From positions 2,852,001 to 2,916,000 of the forward strand of contig NZ_CP062231.1 of NCBI RefSeq assembly GCF_024707525.1: a DNA stretch of 64,000 bases. Reading direction: 5' to 3'. Positions 9,218-17,967 of the stretch are shown here, one piece after another; within the stretch, counting starts at the first letter, position 1; each line of letters opens with the position of its first letter. The position numbers were made by a program, and so were the translations under genes. The stretch comes from Rhizobium sp. TH2. GTDB lineage: Bacteria; Pseudomonadota; Alphaproteobacteria; Rhizobiales; Rhizobiaceae. The notes under the pieces were generated by a model. That model did not search any database, was not told the origin of the DNA, and worked only from the letters and a program-made list of their open reading frames with translations.

Positions 9218-10204
9218 TTACTTCGGCTCTTCCATGTTCCTGGGAACCTCGAATGTACCGGCCTTGATTTCGGCGCGCTTGGCTTCCATCGCGGCTTCTG
9301 CATCTGCCGGTGCCACGCCCTTGACGTAAGCGATGTCGCTGCCGCCTTCCTTCATCAGACCGAAGGGCGTGTAATTCTTGCCGACCGGCTTGCCGGCCTG
9401 CGCATCGGCGATGGCCGCGTTCAGGATCGGGCGGAAACCCCAGAGGGCGTTGGCGAAAACGGTGTCGGGGTAACGCGGCGAATAATCGATCAGCGAACCG
9501 ACCGACTTGATGCCGCGTTCCTTTGCGGCGTCCGCCGTGCCGATACGCTCGCCGAACAGGATGTCGGCGCCGGCATCGATCTGGGCAAGACCCGCTTCGC
9601 GCGCCTTGGGCGGATCGAAGAACGTACCGATGAAGGCGACGAGGTGCTTGGCATCCGGGTTGACTGCCTTCACACCCTCGGCGAAGGCGTTGATCAACAT
9701 GTTGACCTCGGGGATCGGGATCGCACCGACCGAACCCACCACGTTCGATTTGGTCATCTTGCCCGCGAGCATGCCGGCGAGATAGGCGCCATCATGGTTC
9801 CAGGTGCCGAAGACACCGAAGTTCGAGCCTTCCTCGTTGCCGCTGGAACCCAACACGAAGGATGTGTCGGGATAATCCGCCGCCACTTGGCGCGCTTCCT
9901 TTTCCACCGCATAGGACTCGCCGATGATCAGCTTGTTGCCTTGCTCGGCATATTCGCGCATGGCACGCGGATAGTCGGTGCCGGAAACGCCCTCGGAGAA
10001 GACATACTCGATCACGCCTTCCTTGGCCGCATCCTGAAGTGCCGCATGAAGACAGGAATTCCAGGCATTTTCGACCGGCGAGGCATGGATGCCAGCCACC
10101 TTGAGCGGCGTCGCCGCCCGCGCGAACGGAGCGAGCGTACTGACCCCGAGCGCGATGCCCGAAGCGATGACCGCACGGCGTGAAATCATGATTTCATTGG
10201 TCAT
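9218..10204 (-). CDS. BMP-family (PnrA-like) substrate-binding protein
   Basis: A 328-residue periplasmic binding protein of the basic membrane protein family, which binds purine nucleosides and related compounds for ABC import. The N-terminus MISRRAVIASGIALG followed by an Ala-rich cleavage region looks like a Tat-type signal peptide (residues 6-30). The mature part carries family features such as GTWNHDGAYLAGMLAG and NAIWGF-like NALWGF. The ATG at 10204 has AGGGGA eight bases upstream; a further in-frame ATG at 10231 lies inside the operator palindrome and is less likely. It is the first gene of the six-gene operon. Confidence 0.85.
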   Translation of the reverse strand: MTNEIMISRRAVIASGIALGVSTLAPFARAATPLKVAGIHASPVENAWNSCLHAALQDAAKEGVIEYVFSEGVSGTDYPRAMREYAEQGNKLIIGESYAVEKEARQVAADYPDTSFVLGSSGNEEGSNFGVFGTWNHDGAYLAGMLAGKMTKSNVVGSVGAIPIPEVNMLINAFAEGVKAVNPDAKHLVAFIGTFFDPPKAREAGLAQIDAGADILFGERIGTADAAKERGIKSVGSLIDYSPRYPDTVFANALWGFRPILNAAIADAQAGKPVGKNYTPFGLMKEGGSDIAYVKGVAPADAEAAMEAKRAEIKAGTFEVPRNMEEPK

Positions 10205-10223
10205 GTGATTGATCCCCTGTTTT

Positions 10224-10251
10224 TTGACCATTTGGTTCAGAAACCATATGG
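10224..10251. promoter_or_regulatory. RutR-like operator overlapping a 24-base palindrome
   Basis: TTGACCATTTGGTTCA at 10224-10239 matches the RutR consensus TTGACCANNTGGTCAA at 14 of 16 positions, with a perfect left half. Overlapping it, CCATTTGGTT (10228-10237) and AACCATATGG (10242-10251) form an inverted repeat with one mismatch and a CAGA centre. The site lies 20 bases before the start of the binding-protein gene, where a repressor could block the operon. RutR senses pyrimidine bases, which fits the gene content. A GntR-type regulator reading the longer palindrome is an alternative. Confidence 0.55.
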
Positions 10252-10543
10252 AGGCGCCAAAACAGTGTCAAGGAAGGGGATCAATGGACGTCGTCCGCTC
10301 GAGATTGAGGGCAGATGACAATCACCCCAGAAGTGGAATTCAATTTCGAAATCGACTGGCGAAGGCGAAACAACGGACGCAAGTATACCATATTTTCATC
10401 TCGCCTTAGACTTGAGAGAAACAATACGATAAGCTTCTGATATCTTGCTTCAAATCCGCCTTTTGGCACAAAAAGGTGGGGGATTCATCGGCATACGATG
10501 AATTCTGGGCAGCGGGCGGGTGCTGGTGTGGGAGCGCAATGAG
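10252..10543. other. intergenic, divergent promoter region
   Basis: About 290 bases between the importer operon and the first polysaccharide gene. It is more AT-rich than the flanks and holds no convincing open reading frame. Promoters for both directions are expected here, but apart from the operator next to the importer no clear site is visible. Confidence 0.5.
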
Positions 10544-11590
10544 ATGAGATCGCTGGCGCTGGACGGCTTGAGAGCGCTGCCGGTTTTGGTGATCATCGCC
10601 GATCATAGCTGGCTGGACGCGCTGGAACTGCCATTCGGCCATCTCGGAGTGCGTTTCTTTTTCGTTCTCAGCGGTTTCTTCATCACGGCGATGCTCATTC
10701 GCGCGCGGGACAAGGTCGATTTCAGACGGCAAAGCGCCCTGTTTTCCTTCTACGTCCGCAGAGTGTTGAGGACGTTTCCTCCCTACTTCCTGATGCTCGG
10801 TGTGGTTCTGTATTTCAATGTTGCGGATGTCCGGGACACCTGGCTTTGGCATGTGACATTCACGACCAATTTTCTCTTTGCCTGGGTGAACAACTGGGAG
10901 CCGTGGATACTGGGGCATATGTGGTCGCTTTGCATCCAGGAGCAGTTTTATCTTCTATGGCCCCTGTTGATCTTCGTTGTGCCAAAGACCCATTACGGCA
11001 CTCTCTGCTGGGGCTTCATAGCACTTTCATTGCTATACAGAATCGTTGTCATCGCCATGGGACCGTATGTGCTTTGGGTCCATGTGCTGCCCCCCGCTTC
11101 CTGGGACGCACTCGCGGTCGGATCGCTGCTGGCGATTGCGAGAAGCCGGGACGCTCAAGGCCCCCGAATGAACTGGATGGTTTCGCTTGGCTTGCTGGGA
11201 GCGAGCCTCTGGCTTGCAGTGCTGGACATCCCCAACATGCATGTTTTCTGGTCCGTCTGGTCCTTGGGGGAGCTTGCCGGGCTCTACCCGCTGGTTCATC
11301 TCATCAACACCGTTGCCTCGGGTCGCGATTTCTACATACTGAAGTGGGCACCCATGGTTTTCCTGGGCCGGATCAGTTTCGGCCTCTATTTGTACCATGT
11401 CATGGCGATCGCGGCGCTCTACCGATACCTGCCTTCACAGTCGGAGCCAACGGCGCTGCGCTTCTTGTGCGTGACGGCGGTCACCGTGACCATCGCAATT
11501 TTGTCCTGGTACTGCATGGAGCGCCCGATCATGAGGGTACGGGACACTCTCATGCGACCCCGCCCTGCCGCGGCTGGAAGTTCAGCGTGA
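10544..11590 (+). CDS. membrane acyltransferase 3 (OafA/YrhL-like)
   Basis: This 348-residue inner-membrane protein belongs to the acyltransferase-3 family, which adds acetyl or other acyl groups to surface polysaccharides and lipids. The N-terminal motif LDGLRALPVLVIIADHSW contains the family R..A...V...H pattern. FFFVLSGFFIT follows, and later MWSLCIQEQFYLLWPLL carries the conserved EQFYL. About ten membrane spans are evident. ATG 10544 is preferred over GTG 10520 because GGGAG lies nine bases ahead. It converges with the deacetylase gene, so the two modify polysaccharide in opposite ways from separate transcripts. Confidence 0.85.
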   Translation: MRSLALDGLRALPVLVIIADHSWLDALELPFGHLGVRFFFVLSGFFITAMLIRARDKVDFRRQSALFSFYVRRVLRTFPPYFLMLGVVLYFNVADVRDTWLWHVTFTTNFLFAWVNNWEPWILGHMWSLCIQEQFYLLWPLLIFVVPKTHYGTLCWGFIALSLLYRIVVIAMGPYVLWVHVLPPASWDALAVGSLLAIARSRDAQGPRMNWMVSLGLLGASLWLAVLDIPNMHVFWSVWSLGELAGLYPLVHLINTVASGRDFYILKWAPMVFLGRISFGLYLYHVMAIAALYRYLPSQSEPTALRFLCVTAVTVTIAILSWYCMERPIMRVRDTLMRPRPAAAGSSA

Positions 11591-11705
11591 AGGCAGATCT
11601 CGCCTCGCCGACTTCGGGGAAGGAGAGGGCAAGCGATCGAACGGAACCATGGACAGTCGGCTGGCCGCAGGGCGGATGGGATACTTAAATTTGCACGTCC
11701 CGGGC

Positions 11706-12713
11706 TTACAGACCGAGCTTGCGAACAAGAACATCTCCGGACCAGTCGAGTACCTGATAACGCGGCAGTGTCGAGCGATCCGAAGTTGCCGATACTGGTT
11801 CGGCGATAGTGGTACAGGCTTGCATCAAACCCGCTTCTCGCACCAGACGGGCCGTCTCGGCGGTGTGACTGCCATAGGGATAGGCGAACGATACGACGGG
11901 TCTGCCTATCATGCCTTCGCAGGCAACCTTGCTTGTCGTGATCTCCAGGCGCTGCGCATCCGACGAAATTTCGCCCAGCGCCGGATGTGTGACCGTATGG
12001 GCACCGATCTCGATCCCGGGCCGACTCGCCAGTACGCGAGTTTGAGTGAGGCTCATGGATCGCGCCGCGACAGGCGCATTGGCGGAAACACCGGATTGCG
12101 TATGAAGGCTGATCATCGCCGCCTGGCGATCCGGTTCGCTCATGAACTTCAGGCGGGACCAGAGAGCAATATAGGCGGCTTGGCGCGCCGTGGGCTGTGT
12201 AATGAATGCGCGCCACCGGCGACGAACCTCGGACGCATCGATAGGCCCGAGTTGCACTGGTTCGGTCTCGGCATCGAGTTGCAGGGTGCTGCCTGCATGG
12301 GTCATCACAATTTCCTCGAGCGCATCCCACCAGAACCAGCGCGACGCGTCGATCATGCCGGTGCAGAGAAATATTGTTGCGGGCAGCCCGGCCTCGACCA
12401 GCAAGGGCGCCGCGATCTCGGCATTGCAGGCATAACCGTCGTCGAAGGTAATGGCCACGGCGTTGCCGGGCAGGCTTCCGTCGGCGTGTCTCGCGGCAAA
12501 CTCCGGTAGAGAAAGTACGCATCGACGTCGTTTCAGAGCCTGCAGTTGTGACGTGAAGTTATCCGGTGAAACACAGAGGTCCCACGGGTCGCCGGCGGCG
12601 ATGGCGATGCGATGGTACATCAGGATCGCCGGACGCTGGGGCTGGGGCAGCCCCAATTTTCGCCATGCGCGACCGGCAAGGACTTTGAGCTTTCCTGAAA
12701 GGTGGCTGTTCAA
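11706..12713 (-). CDS. polysaccharide deacetylase family protein
   Basis: A 335-residue NodB-homology deacetylase. The first metal motif is seen as ITFDDGYACNAE, with the catalytic and zinc-binding Asp pair. The His pair appears as IGAHTVTHPAL, and FAYPYGSH is the late conserved loop. It would remove N- or O-acetyl groups from sugar residues. No signal peptide is apparent, so it may act on a lipid-linked or cytoplasmic intermediate. The start is taken as TTG 12713, whose TTGA overlaps the TGA of the upstream transferase and which has GGAG nine bases before it. Longer readings to 12935 run inside the other gene. Confidence 0.83.
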   Translation of the reverse strand: MNSHLSGKLKVLAGRAWRKLGLPQPQRPAILMYHRIAIAAGDPWDLCVSPDNFTSQLQALKRRRCVLSLPEFAARHADGSLPGNAVAITFDDGYACNAEIAAPLLVEAGLPATIFLCTGMIDASRWFWWDALEEIVMTHAGSTLQLDAETEPVQLGPIDASEVRRRWRAFITQPTARQAAYIALWSRLKFMSEPDRQAAMISLHTQSGVSANAPVAARSMSLTQTRVLASRPGIEIGAHTVTHPALGEISSDAQRLEITTSKVACEGMIGRPVVSFAYPYGSHTAETARLVREAGLMQACTTIAEPVSATSDRSTLPRYQVLDWSGDVLVRKLGL

Positions 12714-13654
12714 GGCGTTGAACTCCGCCGGGACGCAAATCGCCTGACTCTCGAGGAAATAGCCGACTTCACGGTCATCGCGAGCCTTCGGCCGAAATGA
12801 TCGTCGACCTCGAATCCGGACGTCAGGCTCTTGAGCCCAAGCCCCATGGTCGACGGTCGGGCAAGGCGACGGAGCGAGAGTCTGGCAAGTTCGCGGCCGT
12901 AAAAATCCTCGAAGAAATCCCAGCCAGTTCTCCACGCCTTCTCAAGCGTTGGATCGTCTCCGGCGGCTGGCCGGTGTTTTTGCAAAACCGCCTTTGCGTA
13001 TCGCAGCATATGGGCGGGGTTTCCCGTCATGTTGCTTTCGTGACGCCGATACTTCGTCGAGATCGAGTCATAGGCGGCAATCGGGTATTGGCGGGAAAGG
13101 CGAAGGTAGACATCGTAATCCTCGCATGCGCGCAGACTTTCGTCGAAGCCGCCGGCGTCCAGCAGCAATTGGCGCCTGTAGAGCACTGTCGCATGCATTG
13201 CGATATGATTGCCCGCCAGCAAGCCCACGTGTCCCTCCCGGTCAAGACGAGTGGGAATGCGCGTCAACTCCGCGCCCTTCGCATCGATCATCTGATGGCC
13301 CCCGGACACGAAGGCGGCTGTTGGATTTGCCTCAAGGCACGCGCGACTGTCAGCGATCGCATTCGGAAGAAGCAGATCATCGGCATCGAGGAACAGAATA
13401 TAGTCGGATCGGGCGTGGCGCGCGCCCGTGTTGCGCGCACTCGAAAGCCCCTGATTGGCCTGCCACACATACGTGACCGTCGAATATTTCTTCGCAACCA
13501 CCTCGGTTTCATCTGCGGAACCATCATCGACGACAATGATCTCGTTTGCCGGACAGATCTGGGCGAGCACACTCTCGATCGCCTCGGCCAGGAATCGCCC
13601 GTGATTATAACACGCGATGGCCACGGCGACGGTGCCCGCGCTCTCAGACGACAT
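12710..13654 (-). CDS. GT2 family glycosyltransferase
   Basis: A 314-residue GT-A enzyme. The nucleotide-sugar site is shown by VAIACYNHGRF at the N-terminus, IIVVDDGSADET near residue 40 and the metal-binding LFLDADDLLLP near residue 90. RACEDYDVYLRLS near residue 178 carries the acidic base region. It should add one sugar from a nucleotide donor at the cytoplasmic face. The C-terminal 80 residues are basic and may touch the membrane. It overlaps the methyltransferase upstream by 11 bases and the deacetylase downstream by four, giving a tight three-gene unit. Donor and acceptor are not predictable. Confidence 0.85.
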   Translation of the reverse strand: MSSESAGTVAVAIACYNHGRFLAEAIESVLAQICPANEIIVVDDGSADETEVVAKKYSTVTYVWQANQGLSSARNTGARHARSDYILFLDADDLLLPNAIADSRACLEANPTAAFVSGGHQMIDAKGAELTRIPTRLDREGHVGLLAGNHIAMHATVLYRRQLLLDAGGFDESLRACEDYDVYLRLSRQYPIAAYDSISTKYRRHESNMTGNPAHMLRYAKAVLQKHRPAAGDDPTLEKAWRTGWDFFEDFYGRELARLSLRRLARPSTMGLGLKSLTSGFEVDDHFGRRLAMTVKSAISSRVRRFASRRSSTP

Positions 13655-14360
13655 CGCCGCCGCTCTTTCGAACCGCCATAGTCACAACGATCGGATAGCT
13701 GGGATCGAACGGCTCCAGCTTGCGTCTGCTGACGTCCTTCTGGGCGAGGCCGTAGAAGAATGTGGTCGCCGCGAAGCAATTGCCGTGCGATTGCACGATG
13801 ACATTCTCCCTGCCGAAAGTCGGCGCGAAGAGGTCGCCCAACGAGTTTGCGGTGAAAAGCCACTGCCAGCGGTCGCGCCAGTGATCGGCCACGATGTGCG
13901 AGACCGCCGGCACAGTGATCAAAGCAGTGCCGCCGGGCTTGAGCGCGTGGTGGATCGTTCGCACGGCGGTGGGAAGCTCGTGAATATATTGAATCACCTG
14001 GGTGAGGATCATGCAATCGAAGGCCTCGGCCGGCAGGGTTTCGATACGGCTGAGATCACCGACGATCGTCACCTCTGGGGAAGCAGTGACATTGAGGACA
14101 TCAGCCTGCGCCACCCTGTCACCTCCGAACGTCCTGGTATAGGAGTCGTCGCCGACCTCCAGGGTTCGCCCCCGGACTCGATCCTTGTACTGCTCAAGAA
14201 ATCTCTCGATATACAGCCGGTCGATCGGGTTTCCGCGCTCAAAGCCACCACCGGCGCTCAGTGGCGAAACAGGTAGCATCGAGATGTAGCGCGCCCAGAA
14301 TTCCCTGATCAATCGCCCCCGGATTCTTGCAAAGAGACTTCTTTTCGATCCGGTTGCCAT
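13644..14360 (-). CDS. SAM-dependent methyltransferase-like protein with atypical motif I
   Basis: This 238-residue protein has a class I methyltransferase layout. Motif I reads RTLEVGDDSYTRTFG (residues 66-79) in place of the usual GxGxG. FDCMILTQVIQYIHEL is motif IV-like, and LKPGGTALITVPAVSH is motif V/VI. The C-terminal FFYGLAQKDV region is also conserved in the C-terminal domain of the fusion protein at 17968-19575. It may methylate a sugar of the ABC-exported glycan, possibly a chain-terminating step as known for some O antigens; that role is inference. It is first of the minus-strand trio and faces the Wzm gene across a shared promoter region. Confidence 0.75.
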   Translation of the reverse strand: MATGSKRSLFARIRGRLIREFWARYISMLPVSPLSAGGGFERGNPIDRLYIERFLEQYKDRVRGRTLEVGDDSYTRTFGGDRVAQADVLNVTASPEVTIVGDLSRIETLPAEAFDCMILTQVIQYIHELPTAVRTIHHALKPGGTALITVPAVSHIVADHWRDRWQWLFTANSLGDLFAPTFGRENVIVQSHGNCFAATTFFYGLAQKDVSRRKLEPFDPSYPIVVTMAVRKSGGDVV

Positions 14361-14598
14361 CTACGTCTCCAGTTGCAAGTCTTCACGAATTTTCGTGACC
14401 AAGCTGCTTTTCATAGTTGCGTCGCTGTCCCAACGTTTCAATAAGTAAGCACAGATCGTCAAGTCGAACCAGTTCGGAAAAGCTTGGCTGCGGCATTAAG
14501 GTAAACATTGATTATTTCAGTGTAAAATGCCTCTGCCTTTGACGGCCACCGGATTGCTTGGTACCTTCCTGTCAGGCGAATGCCATGGGAAAACAATT
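14361..14598. promoter_or_regulatory. divergent promoter region with palindrome TCACGAA-TT-TTCGTGA
   Basis: This 238-base gap separates the methyltransferase operon (minus) from the Wzm/Wzt operon (plus). At 14383-14398 two perfect 7-base arms, TCACGAA and TTCGTGA, are separated by TT. Its position 23 bases above the methyltransferase start is suited to a dimeric repressor or activator. The rest is AT-rich, with no clear promoter hexamers that I would defend. Confidence 0.5.
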
Positions 14599-15465
14599 AT
14601 GCCATTCGGCAGGTCATTTTTTGAGTCGTGGGTGCGACCGCCTTCCGACCCCGGCACGATTGTTATCACGCCCGCGGGCAAGTCCGCGGCGTTTGCGGTC
14701 ACGGAGCTTCTGGCTTCGCGGGAGCTCGTTTTCTTCCTTGCATGGCGTGACCTCAAGGTCCGCTATAGCCAAACGTTTCTCGGCGTCGCATGGATCTTGC
14801 TTCAGCCCATAATTTCGCTGGTGCTCTTCGCCGTCATTTTCGGCCGATTTGCCGGCCTTCCGTCCGACGGCCTGCCTTATCCCGCCTTCATAATATCCGG
14901 GCTAATTATCTGGACCTTCTTTATCAACGGGGCGCTCAATGCCTCGACAAGCGTGGTCAACAACGCCGATCTTGTCTCAAAGACCTATTTTGCCCGTCTT
15001 GCAATTCCTTCGGCGATCATTCTGTCGAACCTCGTGGATCTCCTGGTTTCCTTCGTACTGATGCTGGTCATTCTTGCCTGGTACGGCGTCGAGCCGAGCT
15101 GGAGAATACTCCTGCTCGTACCCCTCACGTTGATTGCATTTGTCGCCGCGTGCGGCGCCGGCTTTTTTCTAGCCGCGGTAAATGTGGTCTACAGGGACGT
15201 AAAACACATAGTTCCTTTTCTGGCGCAGGCCTGGTTTTTTGCTTCTCCGGTGGTCTATCCTCTTAGTTTGTTCCCTGGTCCGGTTCATTGGCTGCTCGCA
15301 CTCAATCCGATGACCGGTGTTCTCGAAGGCTTCCATTGGGCGGCGGGAGCAGCGACCGACCCATGGCAGGCAATTGCAATTTCCACGGTTTCCGCCTTTC
15401 TGATGCTCACAGTAGGGGTTCTTACATTTTGCCGCATGGAGAGTCGGTTTGCTGATGTCATCTAA
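14599..15465 (+). CDS. ABC-2 type polysaccharide export permease (Wzm/KpsM-like)
   Basis: A 288-residue membrane subunit of a polysaccharide ABC exporter. After a soluble N-terminal 50 residues comes the family segment [20 protein letters not shown], then about six membrane spans. [20 protein letters not shown] and [11 protein letters not shown] are typical of the C-terminal half. It would move a finished lipid-linked glycan across the inner membrane with the ATPase encoded next. ATG 14599 is chosen because GGGA precedes it; an in-frame ATG at 14527 lacks any ribosome site, but cannot be excluded. Its end overlaps the ATPase start by 11 bases. Confidence 0.88.
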   Translation: MPFGRSFFESWVRPPSDPGTIVITPAGKSAAFAVTELLASRELVFFLAWRDLKVRYSQTFLGVAWILLQPIISLVLFAVIFGRFAGLPSDGLPYPAFIISGLIIWTFFINGALNASTSVVNNADLVSKTYFARLAIPSAIILSNLVDLLVSFVLMLVILAWYGVEPSWRILLLVPLTLIAFVAACGAGFFLAAVNVVYRDVKHIVPFLAQAWFFASPVVYPLSLFPGPVHWLLALNPMTGVLEGFHWAAGAATDPWQAIAISTVSAFLMLTVGVLTFCRMESRFADVI

Positions 15466-16747
15466 GCCCGGACTTGGGGTGGACACGGCGATCGAGGTCG
15501 AGTCCGTGTCAAAGCAATATAGCAGGGGGTCCTGGAACACCTTGTCCGAGACTCTGACGAATGCGGGCAAAGCGCTTTTTCGCGGCCGGATGCCCGCACA
15601 GGCGGCTGAAAAAGGCATCTGGGCCCTCTCGGATGTGAGCGTTTCGATCAAACGCGGTGAAATCGTTGGCGTCGTCGGCAACAACGGCGCCGGAAAAAGC
15701 ACCTTCCTCAAGATATTGTCTCGAATTACCACACCCACCAAGGGACGGGTGTCGTTCACGGGCAGAGTGGGATCGCTCCTTGAAGTCGGCATGGGCTTTC
15801 ACCCGGAACTGAACGGCCGCGACAACATATTCCTCAACGGCATCATCCTGGGGATGAGCAAATCCGACATCGCACGTCAATTCGACGAGATCGTCGCCTT
15901 TGCGGGCATCGAGTCGTTCATCGACCTGCCCGTGAAGCATTATTCGAGCGGCATGTATATGCGGCTCGCCTTTGCCGTTGCCGCTCACCTCGAAAGCGAG
16001 ATCCTGCTGGTCGATGAGGTGCTCGCCGTCGGCGATGTGAATTTCCAGAAGAAATGCATTGAGCGCATGTCGACGGTGTCCCGAAGCGGGCGCACCGTGA
16101 TCTTTGTCAGCCACAACCTCACGGCCGTGCAAGCTCTTTGCGAGAGAACGCTGTGGTTTGAAAACGGCAGACTGACAAAAGACGGACCTACCGACGAGGT
16201 TCTCAATGCCTACCTGCGCCAATCGTCGTCCATGAAAGGCTGGTCGGAGCGCACCTGGCACGACCCGCAAACAGCTCCCGGAGACGACCGCCTCCGTCTT
16301 CGGCGGGTGGCGATTACTCCACTTGGCGGCGACCCGAGCGAGCCTATCACCATCGGCCAACCTTTCGTCTTCGAAGTCGAGTACTGGAATGGAGTACCTT
16401 CGGCGGATCTCGATATCACCTGGCTGGTCCACAACGCCGAGGGACTATTGCTGTTTGATGTGGGAAGCTGGGACAAGCGTGCGCTCCGCGACGTGGGTTT
16501 CTACAAGGAACGATGTGTGGTTCCCGCCGATCTGATGAACAATGGGCCGATCTATCTCACGCTCGAGGTGCATGAAGGCGAGGAACTGGTTCACCAGTTC
16601 ACACGGGTAATGGGCTGCGAGCTGCTCGATAGCGGCAATGGCCGGCATGGCTGGTTCGAAGCGTGGCACGGCGCGATCCGCCCCCGGCTGGATTGGACGA
16701 TAACGAAAACGGATGGAACGCACCTAGATTCACCGAGAGAAGGATAG
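15455..16747 (+). CDS. polysaccharide ABC exporter ATPase with C-terminal cargo domain (Wzt-like)
   Basis: A 430-residue protein in two parts. Residues 1-240 form the ATPase, with Walker [10 protein letters not shown], signature [12 protein letters not shown], Walker [13 protein letters not shown] and switch His in VIFVSHNL. Residues 255-430 form a beta-rich extension of the Wzt C-terminal type, which in known systems binds the chain terminus of the O polysaccharide before export. This implies that the cargo has a recognised, capped non-reducing end, and methyltransferases lie on both sides. ATG 15455 follows GGAGAG by 11 bases; TTG 15449 is an alternative. Confidence 0.88.
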   Translation: MSSKPGLGVDTAIEVESVSKQYSRGSWNTLSETLTNAGKALFRGRMPAQAAEKGIWALSDVSVSIKRGEIVGVVGNNGAGKSTFLKILSRITTPTKGRVSFTGRVGSLLEVGMGFHPELNGRDNIFLNGIILGMSKSDIARQFDEIVAFAGIESFIDLPVKHYSSGMYMRLAFAVAAHLESEILLVDEVLAVGDVNFQKKCIERMSTVSRSGRTVIFVSHNLTAVQALCERTLWFENGRLTKDGPTDEVLNAYLRQSSSMKGWSERTWHDPQTAPGDDRLRLRRVAITPLGGDPSEPITIGQPFVFEVEYWNGVPSADLDITWLVHNAEGLLLFDVGSWDKRALRDVGFYKERCVVPADLMNNGPIYLTLEVHEGEELVHQFTRVMGCELLDSGNGRHGWFEAWHGAIRPRLDWTITKTDGTHLDSPREG

Positions 16748-16749
16748 CA

Positions 16750-17955
16750 ATGCAATACGCTATCCGGGAATTCGACTTCGAGGCACCCATATCGCTCACG
16801 CTTCCAGAGAATTGCTCGGGCATTGCCATCGACGTCAGGCGGGGACCACGCCCGGTCGGGTTTCTGATGGGGCCGGTCGCGGCGGGTAGCACATTGACCG
16901 CCGATCAAATACAGGCCTGGGTCAAGCGTGATATCGAAACGGCGTGTCTGGAGCAGCCTGTCGTGAGTGCCCAGTCCGGGCGCTCCATGCCTTCGACCAC
17001 CATCGTCATCTGCACCAAGGATCATCCGGATCTTCTCGCGCGGTGCCTGACGTCAATTTCCAGGCTCGCCCTCCCCGAGGGATCTGAACAGCCCGACGTA
17101 CTTGTTGTGGACAATGCATCGCGCACGCAGGAAACGCGTGAGGTCGCCCTGTCCTTTCCGGGAGTTCGCTACGTCCTCGAAAAGCAGATCGGACTGAATT
17201 TCGCGCGCAACCGGGCCCTAGCAGAAGCCAGGGGCGAAATCCTGGCCTTCATCGATGATGACGCCGTGGCCGACGTCAATTGGTTGAACGGCCTGCGACA
17301 GGCCTGGGCTCTGGAGCCGGCTGCCGGCGCCTTTACCGGCCAGACGCTGCCTTACGCACTCGCGACCGAGGCACAGATCACGGTTGAGAAGATGGGCGGT
17401 TTCCGGAAGGGCTTTTTGCCCGTCGTCTTCCGCGAGCAGCATCGGTCCGATCCACTCTATCCCTGCACCACCATTTTCGGCAACGGCTGCAACATGGCCT
17501 TCCGCGTGGATGTCATGCGCGACCTTGGCGGATTTGACGTCGCGCTTGATATGGGCGCCCCCCTACCCGGCGGCGGTGATCTGGACGCGCTCTACAGCAT
17601 TGTTCGAAGCGGCCACGCGCTTGTCTACGAACCCCAGATGCTGATCAGGCACGAGCACAGGCCCGACATGGAAGGCCTTCGCCGGCAGATCAGACGCAGC
17701 TGGGGAACGGGCTGCATGGCCTTTCTCACCAAGATGCGGGACACCGACCCGCTGATGCGGAACAAGGCGCGGCAGTTCATATACTGGTGGATCAGATCGA
17801 TGCTCCGGCAACTGGTCGATCTCCGCCACGAACCGGCGGACATGCCGAGACCCCTGCTGCTGCAACAGTTCGTGGGCGCGATTATCGGGCTGACCGGAAC
17901 CTATGGCCGCTGCCGGCGTCTTGCCGACCGTATCCGAAACCAGGCGAGCGGATAG
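16750..17955 (+). CDS. GT2 family glycosyltransferase with N-terminal extension
   Basis: This 401-residue enzyme has an unusual N-terminal extension of about 80 residues before the GT-A fold. The extension is beta-rich, beginning MQYAIREFDFEAPISLTLP, and I do not recognise it. The GT2 core begins at TTIVICTKDHPDLL, with VLVVDNASRTQET and the metal site LAFIDDDAVADVNW. The later GNGCNMAFRVDVM and LPGGGDLDALYSI segments are typical of processive-like or mycofactocin-type GT2 enzymes. AGAAGGA lies five bases before the ATG. It sits 2 bases after the Wzt gene and 12 before the fusion gene, so it works with the ABC-exported glycan. Confidence 0.83.
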   Translation: MQYAIREFDFEAPISLTLPENCSGIAIDVRRGPRPVGFLMGPVAAGSTLTADQIQAWVKRDIETACLEQPVVSAQSGRSMPSTTIVICTKDHPDLLARCLTSISRLALPEGSEQPDVLVVDNASRTQETREVALSFPGVRYVLEKQIGLNFARNRALAEARGEILAFIDDDAVADVNWLNGLRQAWALEPAAGAFTGQTLPYALATEAQITVEKMGGFRKGFLPVVFREQHRSDPLYPCTTIFGNGCNMAFRVDVMRDLGGFDVALDMGAPLPGGGDLDALYSIVRSGHALVYEPQMLIRHEHRPDMEGLRRQIRRSWGTGCMAFLTKMRDTDPLMRNKARQFIYWWIRSMLRQLVDLRHEPADMPRPLLLQQFVGAIIGLTGTYGRCRRLADRIRNQASG

Positions 17956-17967
17956 GCGAAGATCAAG

